51,156 bases of DNA from NCBI GenBank assembly GCA_019745395.1, contig JAIETG010000023.1:1-51156 (forward strand), read 5' to 3'. Each line of letters starts with the position of its first letter. The stretch's first letter is position 1. The translations under genes and the position numbers were made by a program. Below the pieces are notes generated by a model. It was not told where the DNA came from and made no database searches. It saw only the letters and a list, made by a program, of their open reading frames with translations. This DNA comes from Rhabdochlamydiaceae bacterium (GTDB lineage: Bacteria; Chlamydiota; Chlamydiia; Chlamydiales; Rhabdochlamydiaceae). Positions 8,209 through 17,121 of this stretch are shown here, piece by piece.

Positions 8209-8978
8209 AGAATATCAAACTCCTTTTAGCCTACGACGGAACCAACCTTTTAGGTTGGCAAAAAACCTCTTTAGGCCCATCCATCGAGCAACACTTAGAA
8301 ACTGTTTTAACACAGATATTGCAAGAGCCCATATCTCTACAAGCAGCTAGCCGTACCGATGCTGGAGTACACGCTGAAGGACAGGTTGTCAATTTTTTCA
8401 CAAAAAAAGAAACACTTGATTTAGCAAAACTGCACAAAAGTCTTAACGGGCTACTACCTAAACAAATTACAGTACTTCAGATCGAAGAGATGCCCATTTC
8501 CTTTCACCCCACCCTAGAAAGCCAAGGAAAGGAATACCACTACTTCCTTTGTAATACGGCTGTGCAGCAACCTAAACATCGCCTTTTTTCTTGGCAGTTC
8601 CCTTACAGACTAGATCTCAACAACATGCAACTTGCCTGCGCCCACTTTCTCGGAACCCACGATTTTTCTACATTTTGCAATGAACTACCTCTTTCCAAGC
8701 GAGATCCCGTTTGCACCCTTAAGTCCATTAAGCTCGTTACCTTAGATTCTTCTCGCCTATGTATCCAGGTACGAGGAAATCGGTTTTTATTTCGCATGGT
8801 CCGCAATCTCGTCGGGACTTTAGCCTACATTGGCTGCGGAAAAATCCCTCTTTCCGCTGTCCCCGATCTTCTACAAAGTCGCCAAAGAAAAGTAGCGGGA
8901 GTCACCGCCCCATCTCACGGACTACACCTTATCCAAGTTTTTTATAACCAAATGGACTCATTTCCAGATAAAGCATGA
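8205..8978 (+). CDS. truA: tRNA pseudouridine synthase A
   Basis: Converts uridines 38-40 of the tRNA anticodon arm to pseudouridine. The 257-residue product has the N-terminal LLLAYDGTNLLGWQ motif and the catalytic signature SRTDAGVHA with the nucleophile at D52. The later FRMVRNLVGTL motif is also typical of TruA. The start ATG overlaps the stop of the marC-family gene by 4 bp, so earlier in-frame starts inside that gene are rejected. Confidence 0.96.
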   Translation: MKNIKLLLAYDGTNLLGWQKTSLGPSIEQHLETVLTQILQEPISLQAASRTDAGVHAEGQVVNFFTKKETLDLAKLHKSLNGLLPKQITVLQIEEMPISFHPTLESQGKEYHYFLCNTAVQQPKHRLFSWQFPYRLDLNNMQLACAHFLGTHDFSTFCNELPLSKRDPVCTLKSIKLVTLDSSRLCIQVRGNRFLFRMVRNLVGTLAYIGCGKIPLSAVPDLLQSRQRKVAGVTAPSHGLHLIQVFYNQMDSFPDKA

Positions 8979-9052
8979 CTTACCCTACGATTCTCTATCG
9001 AGAAAAAAGACCATATCTATTAAACTACTGATCAAAAAATTGAGGAAAAAAC

Positions 9053-9931
9053 ATGTTTGAGCGCAACGATCCTTGCTGGTGTGGAAGTGGAAAAAAATGG
9101 AAAAAATGTCACTCCCCAGAACTTCCCCATACTCCTCAGGAACTCCTCGTCAGCCGCTACTTGAAATCTTATGGAATTTTGCTCAAAAACAAGCCCCAGA
9201 TCGAAGGAATCCGAAAAGCAGGACATCTTGCAGCCCAAATCTTAGACAAGATCTGCAAGCAGGCCAATGTCGGAGTGACCACAAATGAACTCAATACTCT
9301 TGCTGAAAAGCTTCACAAGGAAGCTGGCGCTACCGCAGCGCCTCTGGGATACGGATCTCCTCCATTTCCCAAAAGCATCTGCACATCGCTCAATGAAGTA
9401 ATTTGTCACGGAATTCCCGATAACCGCCCACTGCAAGAAGGAGACTTACTGAATATCGACGTCACCTGTATTTTGGATGGATATTATGGAGATTGCAGTC
9501 GAATGGTTGCGATTGGAAAGTTATCCGAGGAAAAACAAAGAGTTTTCACAACTTCTTTAGAGTGCCTGCAAAAAGCTACAGCAATTTGCAAGCCCGGAGT
9601 ACTTATCTGTGAAATTGGAAAAGCTATCGAAGATCACGCTGCAGAAAAACACTGCTCAGTGGTCAATCAGTTTGTCGGTCACGGAGTAGGAGTAGGATTT
9701 CATGAAGCTCCACAAGTGCCTCACCACTACAACCGCATGGCCATCCCTTTAGTCGAGGGGATGACATTTACCATAGAACCGATGATCAACGCAGGAGTAA
9801 GAGGCGCTATCATCGATCCCAAAGATCATTGGACAGCAAGAACAGCGGATTTAAAACCAAGCGCGCAGTGGGAATATACCCTTCTCATTACTGAAAAGGG
9901 CCATGAAATTCTTACGCCTTGGACTTTGTAA
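9053..9931 (+). CDS. map: Methionine aminopeptidase type I with N-terminal SEC-C zinc motif
   Basis: Removes the initiator methionine from nascent proteins. Metal ligands are D136, D147, H210, E242 and E274, with H119 and H217 in the active site. Residues 1-20 form a SEC-C-type zinc motif (NDPCWCGSGKKWKKCH; C8, C10, C19, H20), an extension also seen in chlamydial and some other bacterial MAPs and likely to help ribosome or SecA association. The ATG follows a TTGAGGAAAAA context with GAGG about 6 nt upstream. The 3' end overlaps the convergent M20 peptidase gene by 20 bp. Confidence 0.96.
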   Translation: MFERNDPCWCGSGKKWKKCHSPELPHTPQELLVSRYLKSYGILLKNKPQIEGIRKAGHLAAQILDKICKQANVGVTTNELNTLAEKLHKEAGATAAPLGYGSPPFPKSICTSLNEVICHGIPDNRPLQEGDLLNIDVTCILDGYYGDCSRMVAIGKLSEEKQRVFTTSLECLQKATAICKPGVLICEIGKAIEDHAAEKHCSVVNQFVGHGVGVGFHEAPQVPHHYNRMAIPLVEGMTFTIEPMINAGVRGAIIDPKDHWTARTADLKPSAQWEYTLLITEKGHEILTPWTL

Positions 9932-11318
9932 AAGCAAGTTCCCAAAAAAGCTTCAACATCACTAAAAAGCCTTTTTGGAAACACTCCCATTCAAAATGCT
10001 CATTTGGCGCATGAACATTGTCTGTATCAAGGGCAAAACCCAAAAGCACCGCTTCCGCTTTTGACGCTTCTATCAAATCTCGAACAATGGGAACCGCGCC
10101 TCCGCATAATACAGACTTGCAAGGAGCCTTTTCAAATACCTCTTCCATACTTCTTCTAGCAGACTGCAATAGAAAAGAATCTGCTGAAGCGCGATACGCT
10201 TTAGCTCCATGATGTAGCTTTACAGAAATCTCTGCACCCTTTGGGGTATGCTCTTTAATAAACTGTTCGAAATTCCGAAAAATCTCTTGAGGATCTTGAC
10301 CTGGAACTAGTCGACAAGAAACCTTAGCAAAGGCTTTAGCAGGTATGACCGTCTTAAATCCAAGTCCCGTATATCCACCCCACATCCCGTTAATTTCCGC
10401 TGTAGGATAAAGTCCATTGGTTTCCTTATAACTTATCCCCTCCTCGGGACATAAAGCTCCGACTCCAAAATCCTTTCGGTATTTTTTTTCATCAAAAGAA
10501 AAATCAAACGTCGCTTCCTCCTCTACAGAAAGAGGTATAATCCCATCGTAAAAATGAGGGATAGTCACTTTTCCTTTCTCATCCCAAAGATTTGACAAAA
10601 GCGTTGCGAGGATGCGATTTGGATTCAAAGCAATCCCGCCGTGTACTCCTGAATGGAGGTCTGTTGATGCATTAGTACACTCCATCTCCATGGTAAGGAT
10701 TCCCCGATATCCTAAGGATAGGGCTGGTGTGTCTTTAGCCGGGATATCAAAATCTATAACACATAAAAAATCGGATCGCAATTTATCGGCATGCGCTTGC
10801 AAAACTTCACAGGTTCCAGCTCCCCCACACTCCTCTTCCCCTTCAATGAAAAGCTTAATATTCAAAGGAAGGTCCCAAATAGAGTCTTTTTGCGTAAGTT
10901 TTTGCAAAGCTTTTAAAGCGGTCAAAGTAAAAAAGCACTGTCCTTTGTTATCGGACGCGCCCCTGGCATAAATTTTGCCATCTTGAAGGGTTGCTGTAAA
11001 AGGATCTGTCTTCCAAAGATCGATTGGATCTACGGGCTGCACATCATAATGATGATAGAGTAGAACGGTTGGGAAAGAAGGATCTTTCATAAACTGCGCA
11101 AAAACTACAGGATGACCAGAGCTTTGCAAAAGCTCTACACTCGCTCCCATCTCTTCTAAATAGCTTTTAAGCCAATCTGCAGTTTGTAAGCAGTCTTTTT
11201 TGTGAGCAGGATCTGTGCTTATACTAGGAAAATGCAAAAAATGAAAAAAATCCTCTAAGACCTTTTTTTCATGGGTTTGCATCCACTCTTGACACGTTCT
11301 CTTCGGGAATTTTTCCAT
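9912..11318 (-). CDS. M20-family metallopeptidase (dipeptidase-like)
   Basis: Zinc-dependent exopeptidase of the M20 family, most like the CNDP/PepV-type dipeptidases; the exact substrate is unknown. Numbering from the longest possible product (472 residues, ATG at 11330): H94-x-D96 (HYDVQP), D127 (GASDNKG), E164-E165-E166 (EGEEECGG) and a C-terminal NVHAPNEH supply catalytic and metal ligands. A lid/dimerisation domain lies between, with SLGYRGILTMEM and DLHSGVHGG. No signal peptide is visible, so it is cytosolic. Three in-frame ATGs (11330, 11318, 11282) compete and all overlap the end of the upstream gene; 11318 is a compromise and 11282 would remove most of the overlap. Confidence 0.92.
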   Translation of the reverse strand: MEKFPKRTCQEWMQTHEKKVLEDFFHFLHFPSISTDPAHKKDCLQTADWLKSYLEEMGASVELLQSSGHPVVFAQFMKDPSFPTVLLYHHYDVQPVDPIDLWKTDPFTATLQDGKIYARGASDNKGQCFFTLTALKALQKLTQKDSIWDLPLNIKLFIEGEEECGGAGTCEVLQAHADKLRSDFLCVIDFDIPAKDTPALSLGYRGILTMEMECTNASTDLHSGVHGGIALNPNRILATLLSNLWDEKGKVTIPHFYDGIIPLSVEEEATFDFSFDEKKYRKDFGVGALCPEEGISYKETNGLYPTAEINGMWGGYTGLGFKTVIPAKAFAKVSCRLVPGQDPQEIFRNFEQFIKEHTPKGAEISVKLHHGAKAYRASADSFLLQSARRSMEEVFEKAPCKSVLCGGAVPIVRDLIEASKAEAVLLGFALDTDNVHAPNEHFEWECFQKGFLVMLKLFWELAFTKSKA

Positions 11319-11904
11319 TTTCGCCACCATCTTGAGGTTCTATCCAAAGACTCTTTCCATCACTTGCTAGACATACAAATCCACCATTTTCTAGTTCATA
11401 AGGGGTTTCCCCTAAAACATCCAGCAAATACTTAATCACTCTTCGATGAGTCACGACCAAAACCGTCTCCCCGGCATATTCATAAGCCAGTTTCCGAAAA
11501 TAGGCCGTAGAATCTGCAACAATCTCATCAAACATTCTCTTTTTTTTCTGTTCTTTAGAAAGTAGAAAATTCCAAAGCCTAAATTGATTGCGGTAAAATC
11601 GCAAAGTAGAATCTGGAACGATATAAGAACCCTCATGGGAAGCTGCCAAAATTTCCGCTGTCTCTACAGCGCGGGAAAGGGAAGATGCATAGATCGCCTT
11701 CACAGAAAGACTCGCAAGCTTTTTTGAAAGCTCTCTTGCCTGTCTCCTGCCCTCTTCATTTAAAGGGATATCATTCCATCCCTGCCTCTTTCCATTGGCA
11801 TTCCAAGAGGTTTCTCCATGACGGATTAACATCATGCGGCAAATCTTTTCTTCCTGGCCCCAAAGAGAAGCAGAAAAACACAACAAAATAAAATATATTT
11901 TCAT
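11269..11904 (-). CDS. Histidine phosphatase superfamily protein, exported
   Basis: Phosphoglycerate-mutase-like fold with the phospho-acceptor motif RHGETSWN (R28-H29-G30-E31), R78 in SSLSRAVETA and the second catalytic His in VVTHRRV (H153). Residues 1-16 form a short signal peptide, so it probably acts in the periplasm. The position that usually holds the acid donor (LRE in most homologues) reads LRF (F103), and the following segment is basic and divergent (KEQKKKRMF), so substrate or activity may be altered. The 3' end overlaps the M20 peptidase gene, indicating one transcript. Confidence 0.88.
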   Translation of the reverse strand: MKIYFILLCFSASLWGQEEKICRMMLIRHGETSWNANGKRQGWNDIPLNEEGRRQARELSKKLASLSVKAIYASSLSRAVETAEILAASHEGSYIVPDSTLRFYRNQFRLWNFLLSKEQKKKRMFDEIVADSTAYFRKLAYEYAGETVLVVTHRRVIKYLLDVLGETPYELENGGFVCLASDGKSLWIEPQDGGENGKIPEENVSRVDANP

Positions 11905-12024
11905 AGAGAAAGATCATATCAAGAGAGCTTTTTTTCTCCCAAAGATTTCTTCTCAATAGCAAGGATCTTGACAGGATCATACGATAAAGAAATAATGAGC
12001 TGTCTTAAACCTAGAGGAAACTTT

Positions 12025-12936
12025 ATGGCTTTTACTAAGCGAATTTTTTTATTTCTCGTCACAAACATACTTGTCATCGTCACTCTTTCGATCGTATTGA
12101 ACCTATTAGGAGTTAGACCCTATTTAACTTCCTATGGGATCGACTACAACTCATTAATGATTTTCTGTTTAATTTGGGGTATGGGAGGAGCGTTCATCTC
12201 TCTAGCCCTTTCCAAAGTAATGGCCAAATGGACAATGGGAGTTCATATTATCGATCCCAACCAAGCATCCGGAGAAGAAAGGGAGCTGGTAAACCGCGTT
12301 CATGAGCTCTGCCGTCAGGCACATTTTACCCATATGCCGGAAGTTGGGATTTACACTTCTTTTGAACCAAACGCTTTTGCTACAGGCCCCTCTCAAAAAC
12401 GCTCTTTAATAGCAGTTTCGACAGGATTATTACAGAGGATGTCTTCCCAAGAACTGGACGGGGTCCTTTCTCATGAAATTGCCCATATCCAAAATGGGGA
12501 CATGGTGACTATGGCGCTTCTTCAAGGCGTTGTTAACGCCTTTGTGATGTTCTTAGCTAGAGCTCTTGCTTTTGCCTTCTCTTCTCTTGGAAAAGACGAA
12601 AAAAACTCCTCTAGTGGCTCGTACCTTGGCTACACCCTTCTAGTGATGGCTTTTGAGGTGGTTTTTATGGTCTTGGGATCCCTCGTAGTTGCTTGGTTTT
12701 CTAGATATAGAGAATTTCGAGCAGACCGAGGTGGAGCATTCATAGCAGGAACTCCTAAGATGATCGCAGCTCTACAAGCCTTACAGAGGTTACATCCTCT
12801 ACAAGATCCCGTTACCGCGAAACCCTCTTTTAATGCCCTTAAAATCTCGTCCAAAGGCAAGCAAGGGTTTCTTCGCTTCTTTGCCTCCCACCCTCCCCTA
12901 GAGCTTCGCATCCAAAGACTCAAAGAATCTCTTTAA
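12025..12936 (+). CDS. htpX: HtpX-type zinc metalloprotease
   Basis: Membrane-bound M48 protease involved in quality control of inner-membrane proteins. The 303-residue product has the zinc motif HEIAH (H150, E151, H154) and the third ligand E230 in SRYREFRAD. Hydrophobic helices lie at about 8-30 and 43-62, with two more between the motifs. The ATG at 12025 has GAGG at 7 nt; a possible extension of 19 residues upstream lacks a ribosome-binding site. A strong inverted repeat follows the stop. Confidence 0.95.
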   Translation: MAFTKRIFLFLVTNILVIVTLSIVLNLLGVRPYLTSYGIDYNSLMIFCLIWGMGGAFISLALSKVMAKWTMGVHIIDPNQASGEERELVNRVHELCRQAHFTHMPEVGIYTSFEPNAFATGPSQKRSLIAVSTGLLQRMSSQELDGVLSHEIAHIQNGDMVTMALLQGVVNAFVMFLARALAFAFSSLGKDEKNSSSGSYLGYTLLVMAFEVVFMVLGSLVVAWFSRYREFRADRGGAFIAGTPKMIAALQALQRLHPLQDPVTAKPSFNALKISSKGKQGFLRFFASHPPLELRIQRLKESL

Positions 12937-12942
12937 ACTGTA

Positions 12943-12972
12943 CGCAGGACGATTTTTTACAATCGTCCTGCG
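12943..12972 (+). terminator. Hairpin after htpX
   Basis: A perfect 12-bp stem (arms 12943-12954 and 12961-12972) with the 6-nt loop ttttac lies 6 bp after the htpX stop. Only a weak T-rich tract follows, so it may be an inefficient terminator or a transcript-stabilising 3' end. Confidence 0.7.
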
Positions 12973-13122
12973 CTCCTTTCCATTTATCTATCAAAGACTT
13001 GCAACAATAATTCGCATACTCTTTCCTTTAAAGATCAATTTAAAAATTTATTTTTCCAATACATAACACATTAACCATCAACATCAAGATAATTAAAACA
13101 AAACTTCAATAAAAATTTAAAG

Positions 13123-13152
13123 TTGATACAATTTAAATTTTAATGTTATAAT
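13123..13152 (+). promoter_or_regulatory. Sigma70-like promoter of the C9-tract gene
   Basis: TTGATA at 13123-13128 and a perfect TATAAT at 13147-13152 are separated by 18 bp. They sit in very AT-rich DNA about 50 bp before the ATG at 13204, which has its own AAAGGA at about 8 nt. This gives the downstream gene a private promoter independent of htpX. Confidence 0.7.
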
Positions 13153-13203
13153 TTAATTATTAAAATAAATTAAACAATTAAAAACAAAACAAAGGAAAAC
13201 ATC

Positions 13204-15669
13204 ATGTTAGCAAACGCAGCAGGAATGAAAGTAACTACACCTGGAGCTATCACAGGAGGACGGAACGGTATATGGGGTATGTGGGCAAAGCCTGGCTCTC
13301 GCGTAAAATTTACATCTGCAGGTGGAGGCGGCGGCATGAATCCCCCCCCCGGCTTAGACACAAACAGCCTCACAAAATTAGCCCAAAAGGCCACCGCACT
13401 TAGAGCTACAAAAGCTAGCGTTGGAAGCACTAAAGCTGCCACAACCCAACAATCTATTGAAGACTTTCCAGAAGCATGGATAACTACTGTCGCAAAATGT
13501 CGTAGTTGCACAAGTGATAAAGAACTTAAAGCGGCTATTACTGGATGGAACGGACTCAAAGACCATGAAAAAGTCCTTCTTAAATATATCTTCAATATCC
13601 CTATTGATAAAAAAATAGATCTCCCCCATTTAAAGGGCAAAAATTATGCACAGATGTGCCTTTTAATAGCTACAACAAGTCACGAATCCACTAAAGCTAT
13701 TGAAAATTTTCTAGACGACTGTTCCGAACAAATTGAAGACAGTCAAAAAGAGGATATTTGCCGATCCCTTATAGAAGCTGCCAACGGATATAACTCTATG
13801 ATTGAACACGGAAGACCTGCGGCCCCAGACGACGTAGATGCGGGGACCCATAATACAGCAGGAGCTCCTTGCGCCTTAAACGATTTTATACCATTAAGCG
13901 CCGAAGAGCAAACAGAATATCCACTAACAGCTTCACAACTTCGAGGAAACGCTTTAGCAATAGCTTATAGCACAAGAAATGACAAAAAAGGAACATATCC
14001 AAATAGAGATCATTTATGTGCAATGGCTCTTATCCGTATGGATGAGACAGAAAGAAGGGCATTCACGCAGGGTCAAGAAAAACGACTAGATCTAATAAGA
14101 TTTAATCACCCAGATGCTGTTGCTGCAATGATTGCAAAGCTAGAAGTTCCAGATGCAGGAGCTGGATCCAGCCCCGCTGCATTGCTCGCTAAAAATAAAA
14201 CTCTAGAAGATCTCGGCTTTAGTTCGAATCGTGCTGATTATAGCGATGCTGCAATCGATGGATTGGTAGCTAACTTGAAGACGTCTATTGCCGCAGCAGC
14301 TCCAGATGCAGCTTTCGTTCAACTCTTAGGACAAGCAGCCGCAGTAAAAAGAGCTACCTTCGGAGGTTTACTGGGAACAACAGATCCAGATACATATCAA
14401 CATAATCTGCCTGAAACTAAAACCAGTTTTATGTCTACTAGAAAAAAAGAACTATGTCAATTGCTTCTAACAGAGGCATTCATGGGAACTGCTTTAAGTT
14501 TTGATATTGCCGTAAAAACTAACCCTAATAATCCAGCACTCAGAGCACAAATAGAAACTCGCATGGCAGGTAGAACTTGGATCCTCAACAAATGTAGTGG
14601 TGACATTGCAACCTTAAATGCGATGAGAACTGCAGCAGAAGATGCAGAGTATGAGTCATTTAGAAATGGGGGCACACCTCTTAATGACGAGCAAAAAGAG
14701 CATTGCAAAGCACTAGCTGAAGCAATTATGCATCCTAGCGACAGAACTGTCAGCGACAGAACTGTCCATATACACCCAGCAGATACTGCTAGGTTATTAG
14801 CTGCTCTTTATACCTCAAATAACCCAGCTAAAAAAGCTTTGGCTATGAAACTATATAAAGAGATTCAACCAGACCTGAAATCGATAAGAACAGAGCTGAC
14901 AGTTTCTGAGAACGCAGCTATAGATGAACTGCGTGATAAGACAGGAATGATAAGAGAAAAAATAGAAACGCTTAATGAAGGATTGAACAACGGCGTTAAA
15001 GTTTCTCTTGGCCTTGTAGGAAACGTACTTGGACTACTAGGAACAGGCTTGCAAGCGGTATTATACCTTCCTAGATTAGCCGTTACAAATCTTAGCGCAA
15101 CTGCTGTCGTCGTTCTTGCCGCAACGGCCGCTTACAATAGAGGTAGCATAGCCGGAACAGCACAAAGCCTTGCTTGGGGAGCTGGAAATACCTTAGGGTG
15201 CATACGGCATCCAGGGGCATGCGTCCAGAACGCTTTATATCAAAATACTTGGATTCCCTCCTCTTATGTCGATACATTCTCAGAGGGATTTGAGCAAGCA
15301 AAAACAAGTGTTGTTAGCTCATGGAAAAGCGATGAAGCAAAACAGGAAGAAGCAGAGTTACAAGCACTATGCGATTCAGTGGATTCAGTCAGATCAGACG
15401 TTTGGCAATGTCAAACAGAAGAACAAAAGGCTGCTCCGAAGACAGTAGAAACCCTAAATACAAGAATTGAGTCTCTCAATGTTGCAATTAAGGCTATAAC
15501 TGATACCCCAGACGATGACGCCGCAGTAAACAATCTTTCTGATACTGACCAAGATAAATTAGCATTGCTTCTTGCTAATCGAGAAAAAGCTCAATCTGAA
15601 TTAAATGAACTTAGTGCACCAAAGGCAAAAACTCCATTTAATGATAGAAAAAAGAAATTTAGCAGATAA
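13204..15669 (+). CDS. Large unrecognised protein with C9 tract, candidate secreted effector or translocator
   Basis: No family recognised. The 821-residue product begins with a Gly/Ala/Thr-rich leader without a classical signal peptide and has a GGGGG-M-N-PPP segment at about 40-49. The body is Ala-rich, mostly helical in appearance, with scattered Cys. A pair of hydrophobic segments at about 600-622 and 630-646, separated by a short turn, is the arrangement of type III secretion translocators and inclusion-membrane proteins; this role is inference. The C-terminus (about 700-821) is charged, coiled-coil-like and ends KKKFSR. A 9-C run in codons 47-49 makes the frame slippage-prone. The gene stands alone between its own promoter and a strong terminator. 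Confidence 0.75.
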   Translation: MLANAAGMKVTTPGAITGGRNGIWGMWAKPGSRVKFTSAGGGGGMNPPPGLDTNSLTKLAQKATALRATKASVGSTKAATTQQSIEDFPEAWITTVAKCRSCTSDKELKAAITGWNGLKDHEKVLLKYIFNIPIDKKIDLPHLKGKNYAQMCLLIATTSHESTKAIENFLDDCSEQIEDSQKEDICRSLIEAANGYNSMIEHGRPAAPDDVDAGTHNTAGAPCALNDFIPLSAEEQTEYPLTASQLRGNALAIAYSTRNDKKGTYPNRDHLCAMALIRMDETERRAFTQGQEKRLDLIRFNHPDAVAAMIAKLEVPDAGAGSSPAALLAKNKTLEDLGFSSNRADYSDAAIDGLVANLKTSIAAAAPDAAFVQLLGQAAAVKRATFGGLLGTTDPDTYQHNLPETKTSFMSTRKKELCQLLLTEAFMGTALSFDIAVKTNPNNPALRAQIETRMAGRTWILNKCSGDIATLNAMRTAAEDAEYESFRNGGTPLNDEQKEHCKALAEAIMHPSDRTVSDRTVHIHPADTARLLAALYTSNNPAKKALAMKLYKEIQPDLKSIRTELTVSENAAIDELRDKTGMIREKIETLNEGLNNGVKVSLGLVGNVLGLLGTGLQAVLYLPRLAVTNLSATAVVVLAATAAYNRGSIAGTAQSLAWGAGNTLGCIRHPGACVQNALYQNTWIPSSYVDTFSEGFEQAKTSVVSSWKSDEAKQEEAELQALCDSVDSVRSDVWQCQTEEQKAAPKTVETLNTRIESLNVAIKAITDTPDDDAAVNNLSDTDQDKLALLLANREKAQSELNELSAPKAKTPFNDRKKKFSR
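13342..13350 (+). repeat. C9 homopolymer inside the coding region
   Basis: Nine cytosines encode Pro47-Pro49. Loss of one C brings a TAG stop at the second codon after the tract; gain of one C brings a TAG about 17 codons later. Either slip would silence the gene, the classic arrangement for phase variation. Confidence 0.9.
14737..14766 (+). repeat. Perfect 15-bp tandem duplication in frame
   Basis: The unit agcgacagaactgtc is present twice without mismatch (14737-14751 and 14752-14766), giving the repeated peptide SDRTV-SDRTV. It keeps the frame of the 821-residue protein and looks recent because the copies are identical. Confidence 0.9.
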
Positions 15670-15713
15670 TAATAAAAAAAGTAATTCACAAAAAAACAAG
15701 TGTCTAACAAGTA

Positions 15714-15752
15714 AGACGCAGTCTAGAGGCTTCTAGACTGCGTCTTTTTTTT
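15714..15752 (+). terminator. Rho-independent terminator of the C9-tract gene
   Basis: A perfect 14-bp stem (15714-15727 and 15732-15745) with the tetraloop ggct is followed by eight T residues. The T run reaches the stop codon of the convergent hldE-like gene, so the two genes share this boundary. Confidence 0.93.
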
Positions 15753-17121
15753 AAGTATGCCCGCGCAAAAGATGGGACTTAGGATCCCTCATTCGAGAAA
15801 GAAGCGCTGTAGCATGATCTAAAAGACCCAGCTTTCCATCACCCTCTAGCATATAAACCTGATGGGGATGAATCACATCACAAAGACTTCGAAGGCTTTC
15901 ACATTTTAAAACGATAAAGTCCACTTCGGAAAAAGAAGAAAGCATCAAAACAAAATCCTCACAAGGATCGTCATCTTTAACATAAACAATGAGTTTTTTT
16001 TCATCGTCTTTTCCAGCAAGTTTTCGAAGGCTTCTAAACATATCAATCGTCATGCCAGATCGACTATCAACGCCCAGAACTATGAATCTTTTTCCTTTTA
16101 GCACTTGTTGTAAAGCATACAAATGCTCTTCATCAAAGATCTTATTTTCCACGTCAAATTCCAGTAAACGTTCTGCCAGATCTGAGAGATCTACACGGGC
16201 GCATCCCATTCTTTCAATAGCAATGCCTGCTGCAATATTTGCCAGTTGTACTGCATATTTGACATCAAGGGAATTGGCCAGCGCTAAAGTAATGGTCGCA
16301 AGAACTGTATCTCCAGCTCCTGTGACATCCTTGACCTCTTTAGAACGAACAGGAAAGTCTTGAAAAGATCCACTTCTATGAAAAAGAGCTATCCCCGCTT
16401 CCGATTTGGTAATGAGCAGTGTGTCAATAGAGCAAGACGCAAAGATGTTTTTAGCCACTTTTTCTAAAGGATCAGGAAACATCAAGCGCGCAGCTGCATA
16501 AGCTTCAGAAAGATTGGGCTTAATAATCGTTGCACCGTTATATTTAGAAAACTCATCCCCTTTAGGATCTACAATGACCGGGATGTTTCTTTCCCTGGCC
16601 ATTTCAATGATTGCTTGCAGCAAGGTTCGTGTTAAAAATCCCTTAGCATAATCCGAAATTGCAATGATTTGTACTTTGTCTAAAAAACGGGGAACCGTTT
16701 GCAAGATCTCTTCCTCTAAACCTTCGGGAAGAGCTGTGATCGACTCGAAATCCACCCGAAGAACCTGTTGGGAGTCGGCGATCAAACGGTTTTTTACGGG
16801 AGTCTTAAACCCTTTTTGATATACAAGCCCATCTGTGGTAACGCCCTCTCTTTCGAGACACTCTTTTAGCTCATCTCCTGCAATATCTTGACCTAACCGT
16901 CCAATCACAGAAACTTTAGCCCCAAGTGCGACGAGGTTCAAGGCAACATTTCCAGCGCCCCCAGCCAAACTCTCTTCTTTTTGCACATTCAGGATACAAA
17001 CCGGAGATTCTGGAGATACTCTTTTAACTTTCCCTGTCGTATAGGTATCGAGCATAAAATCTCCGATTACCAGAACTTTAACAGGGTTAAAGCGATTTAA
17101 CATCCCTATCAGCTTTACCAT
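15751..17121 (-). CDS. hldE: HldE-like D-glycero-beta-D-manno-heptose-7-phosphate kinase with degenerate C-terminal domain
   Basis: PfkB/ribokinase-fold kinase of ADP-heptose synthesis, which phosphorylates heptose 7-phosphate. The kinase domain (about 10-330) shows the GDFMLD opening (20-25), AGGAGNVA (53-60) and the anion-hole/catalytic motif DVTGAGD (265-271). The C-terminal ~110 residues align in outline with the adenylyltransferase half of HldE, but the nucleotide-binding FD-x-LHAGH motif is replaced (about 349-358 read LGVDSRSGMT) and the end lacks the STT motif. Only the kinase step is therefore supported. The ATG at 17121 has AAAGGA at 6 nt and overlaps the hldD stop by 7 bp; a longer frame to 17187 is rejected. 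Confidence 0.88.
   Translation of the reverse strand: MVKLIGMLNRFNPVKVLVIGDFMLDTYTTGKVKRVSPESPVCILNVQKEESLAGGAGNVALNLVALGAKVSVIGRLGQDIAGDELKECLEREGVTTDGLVYQKGFKTPVKNRLIADSQQVLRVDFESITALPEGLEEEILQTVPRFLDKVQIIAISDYAKGFLTRTLLQAIIEMARERNIPVIVDPKGDEFSKYNGATIIKPNLSEAYAAARLMFPDPLEKVAKNIFASCSIDTLLITKSEAGIALFHRSGSFQDFPVRSKEVKDVTGAGDTVLATITLALANSLDVKYAVQLANIAAGIAIERMGCARVDLSDLAERLLEFDVENKIFDEEHLYALQQVLKGKRFIVLGVDSRSGMTIDMFRSLRKLAGKDDEKKLIVYVKDDDPCEDFVLMLSSFSEVDFIVLKCESLRSLCDVIHPHQVYMLEGDGKLGLLDHATALLSRMRDPKSHLLRGHT

Noticed and set aside
10612-10971. Plus-strand 119-codon frame inside the M20 gene
   Set aside because: It is a shadow opposite a clear peptidase gene with conserved active-site motifs.
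12630-12923. Minus-strand frame inside htpX
   Set aside because: It lies opposite conserved HtpX coding sequence and has no start signal.
13170-13640. Minus-strand hydrophobic frame opposite the 5' part of the C9-tract gene
   Set aside because: The plus-strand gene has a promoter, ribosome-binding site and terminator; the opposite frame has none of these.
15989-16363. Plus-strand 124-codon frame
   Set aside because: It is antisense to the conserved kinase domain of the hldE-like gene.
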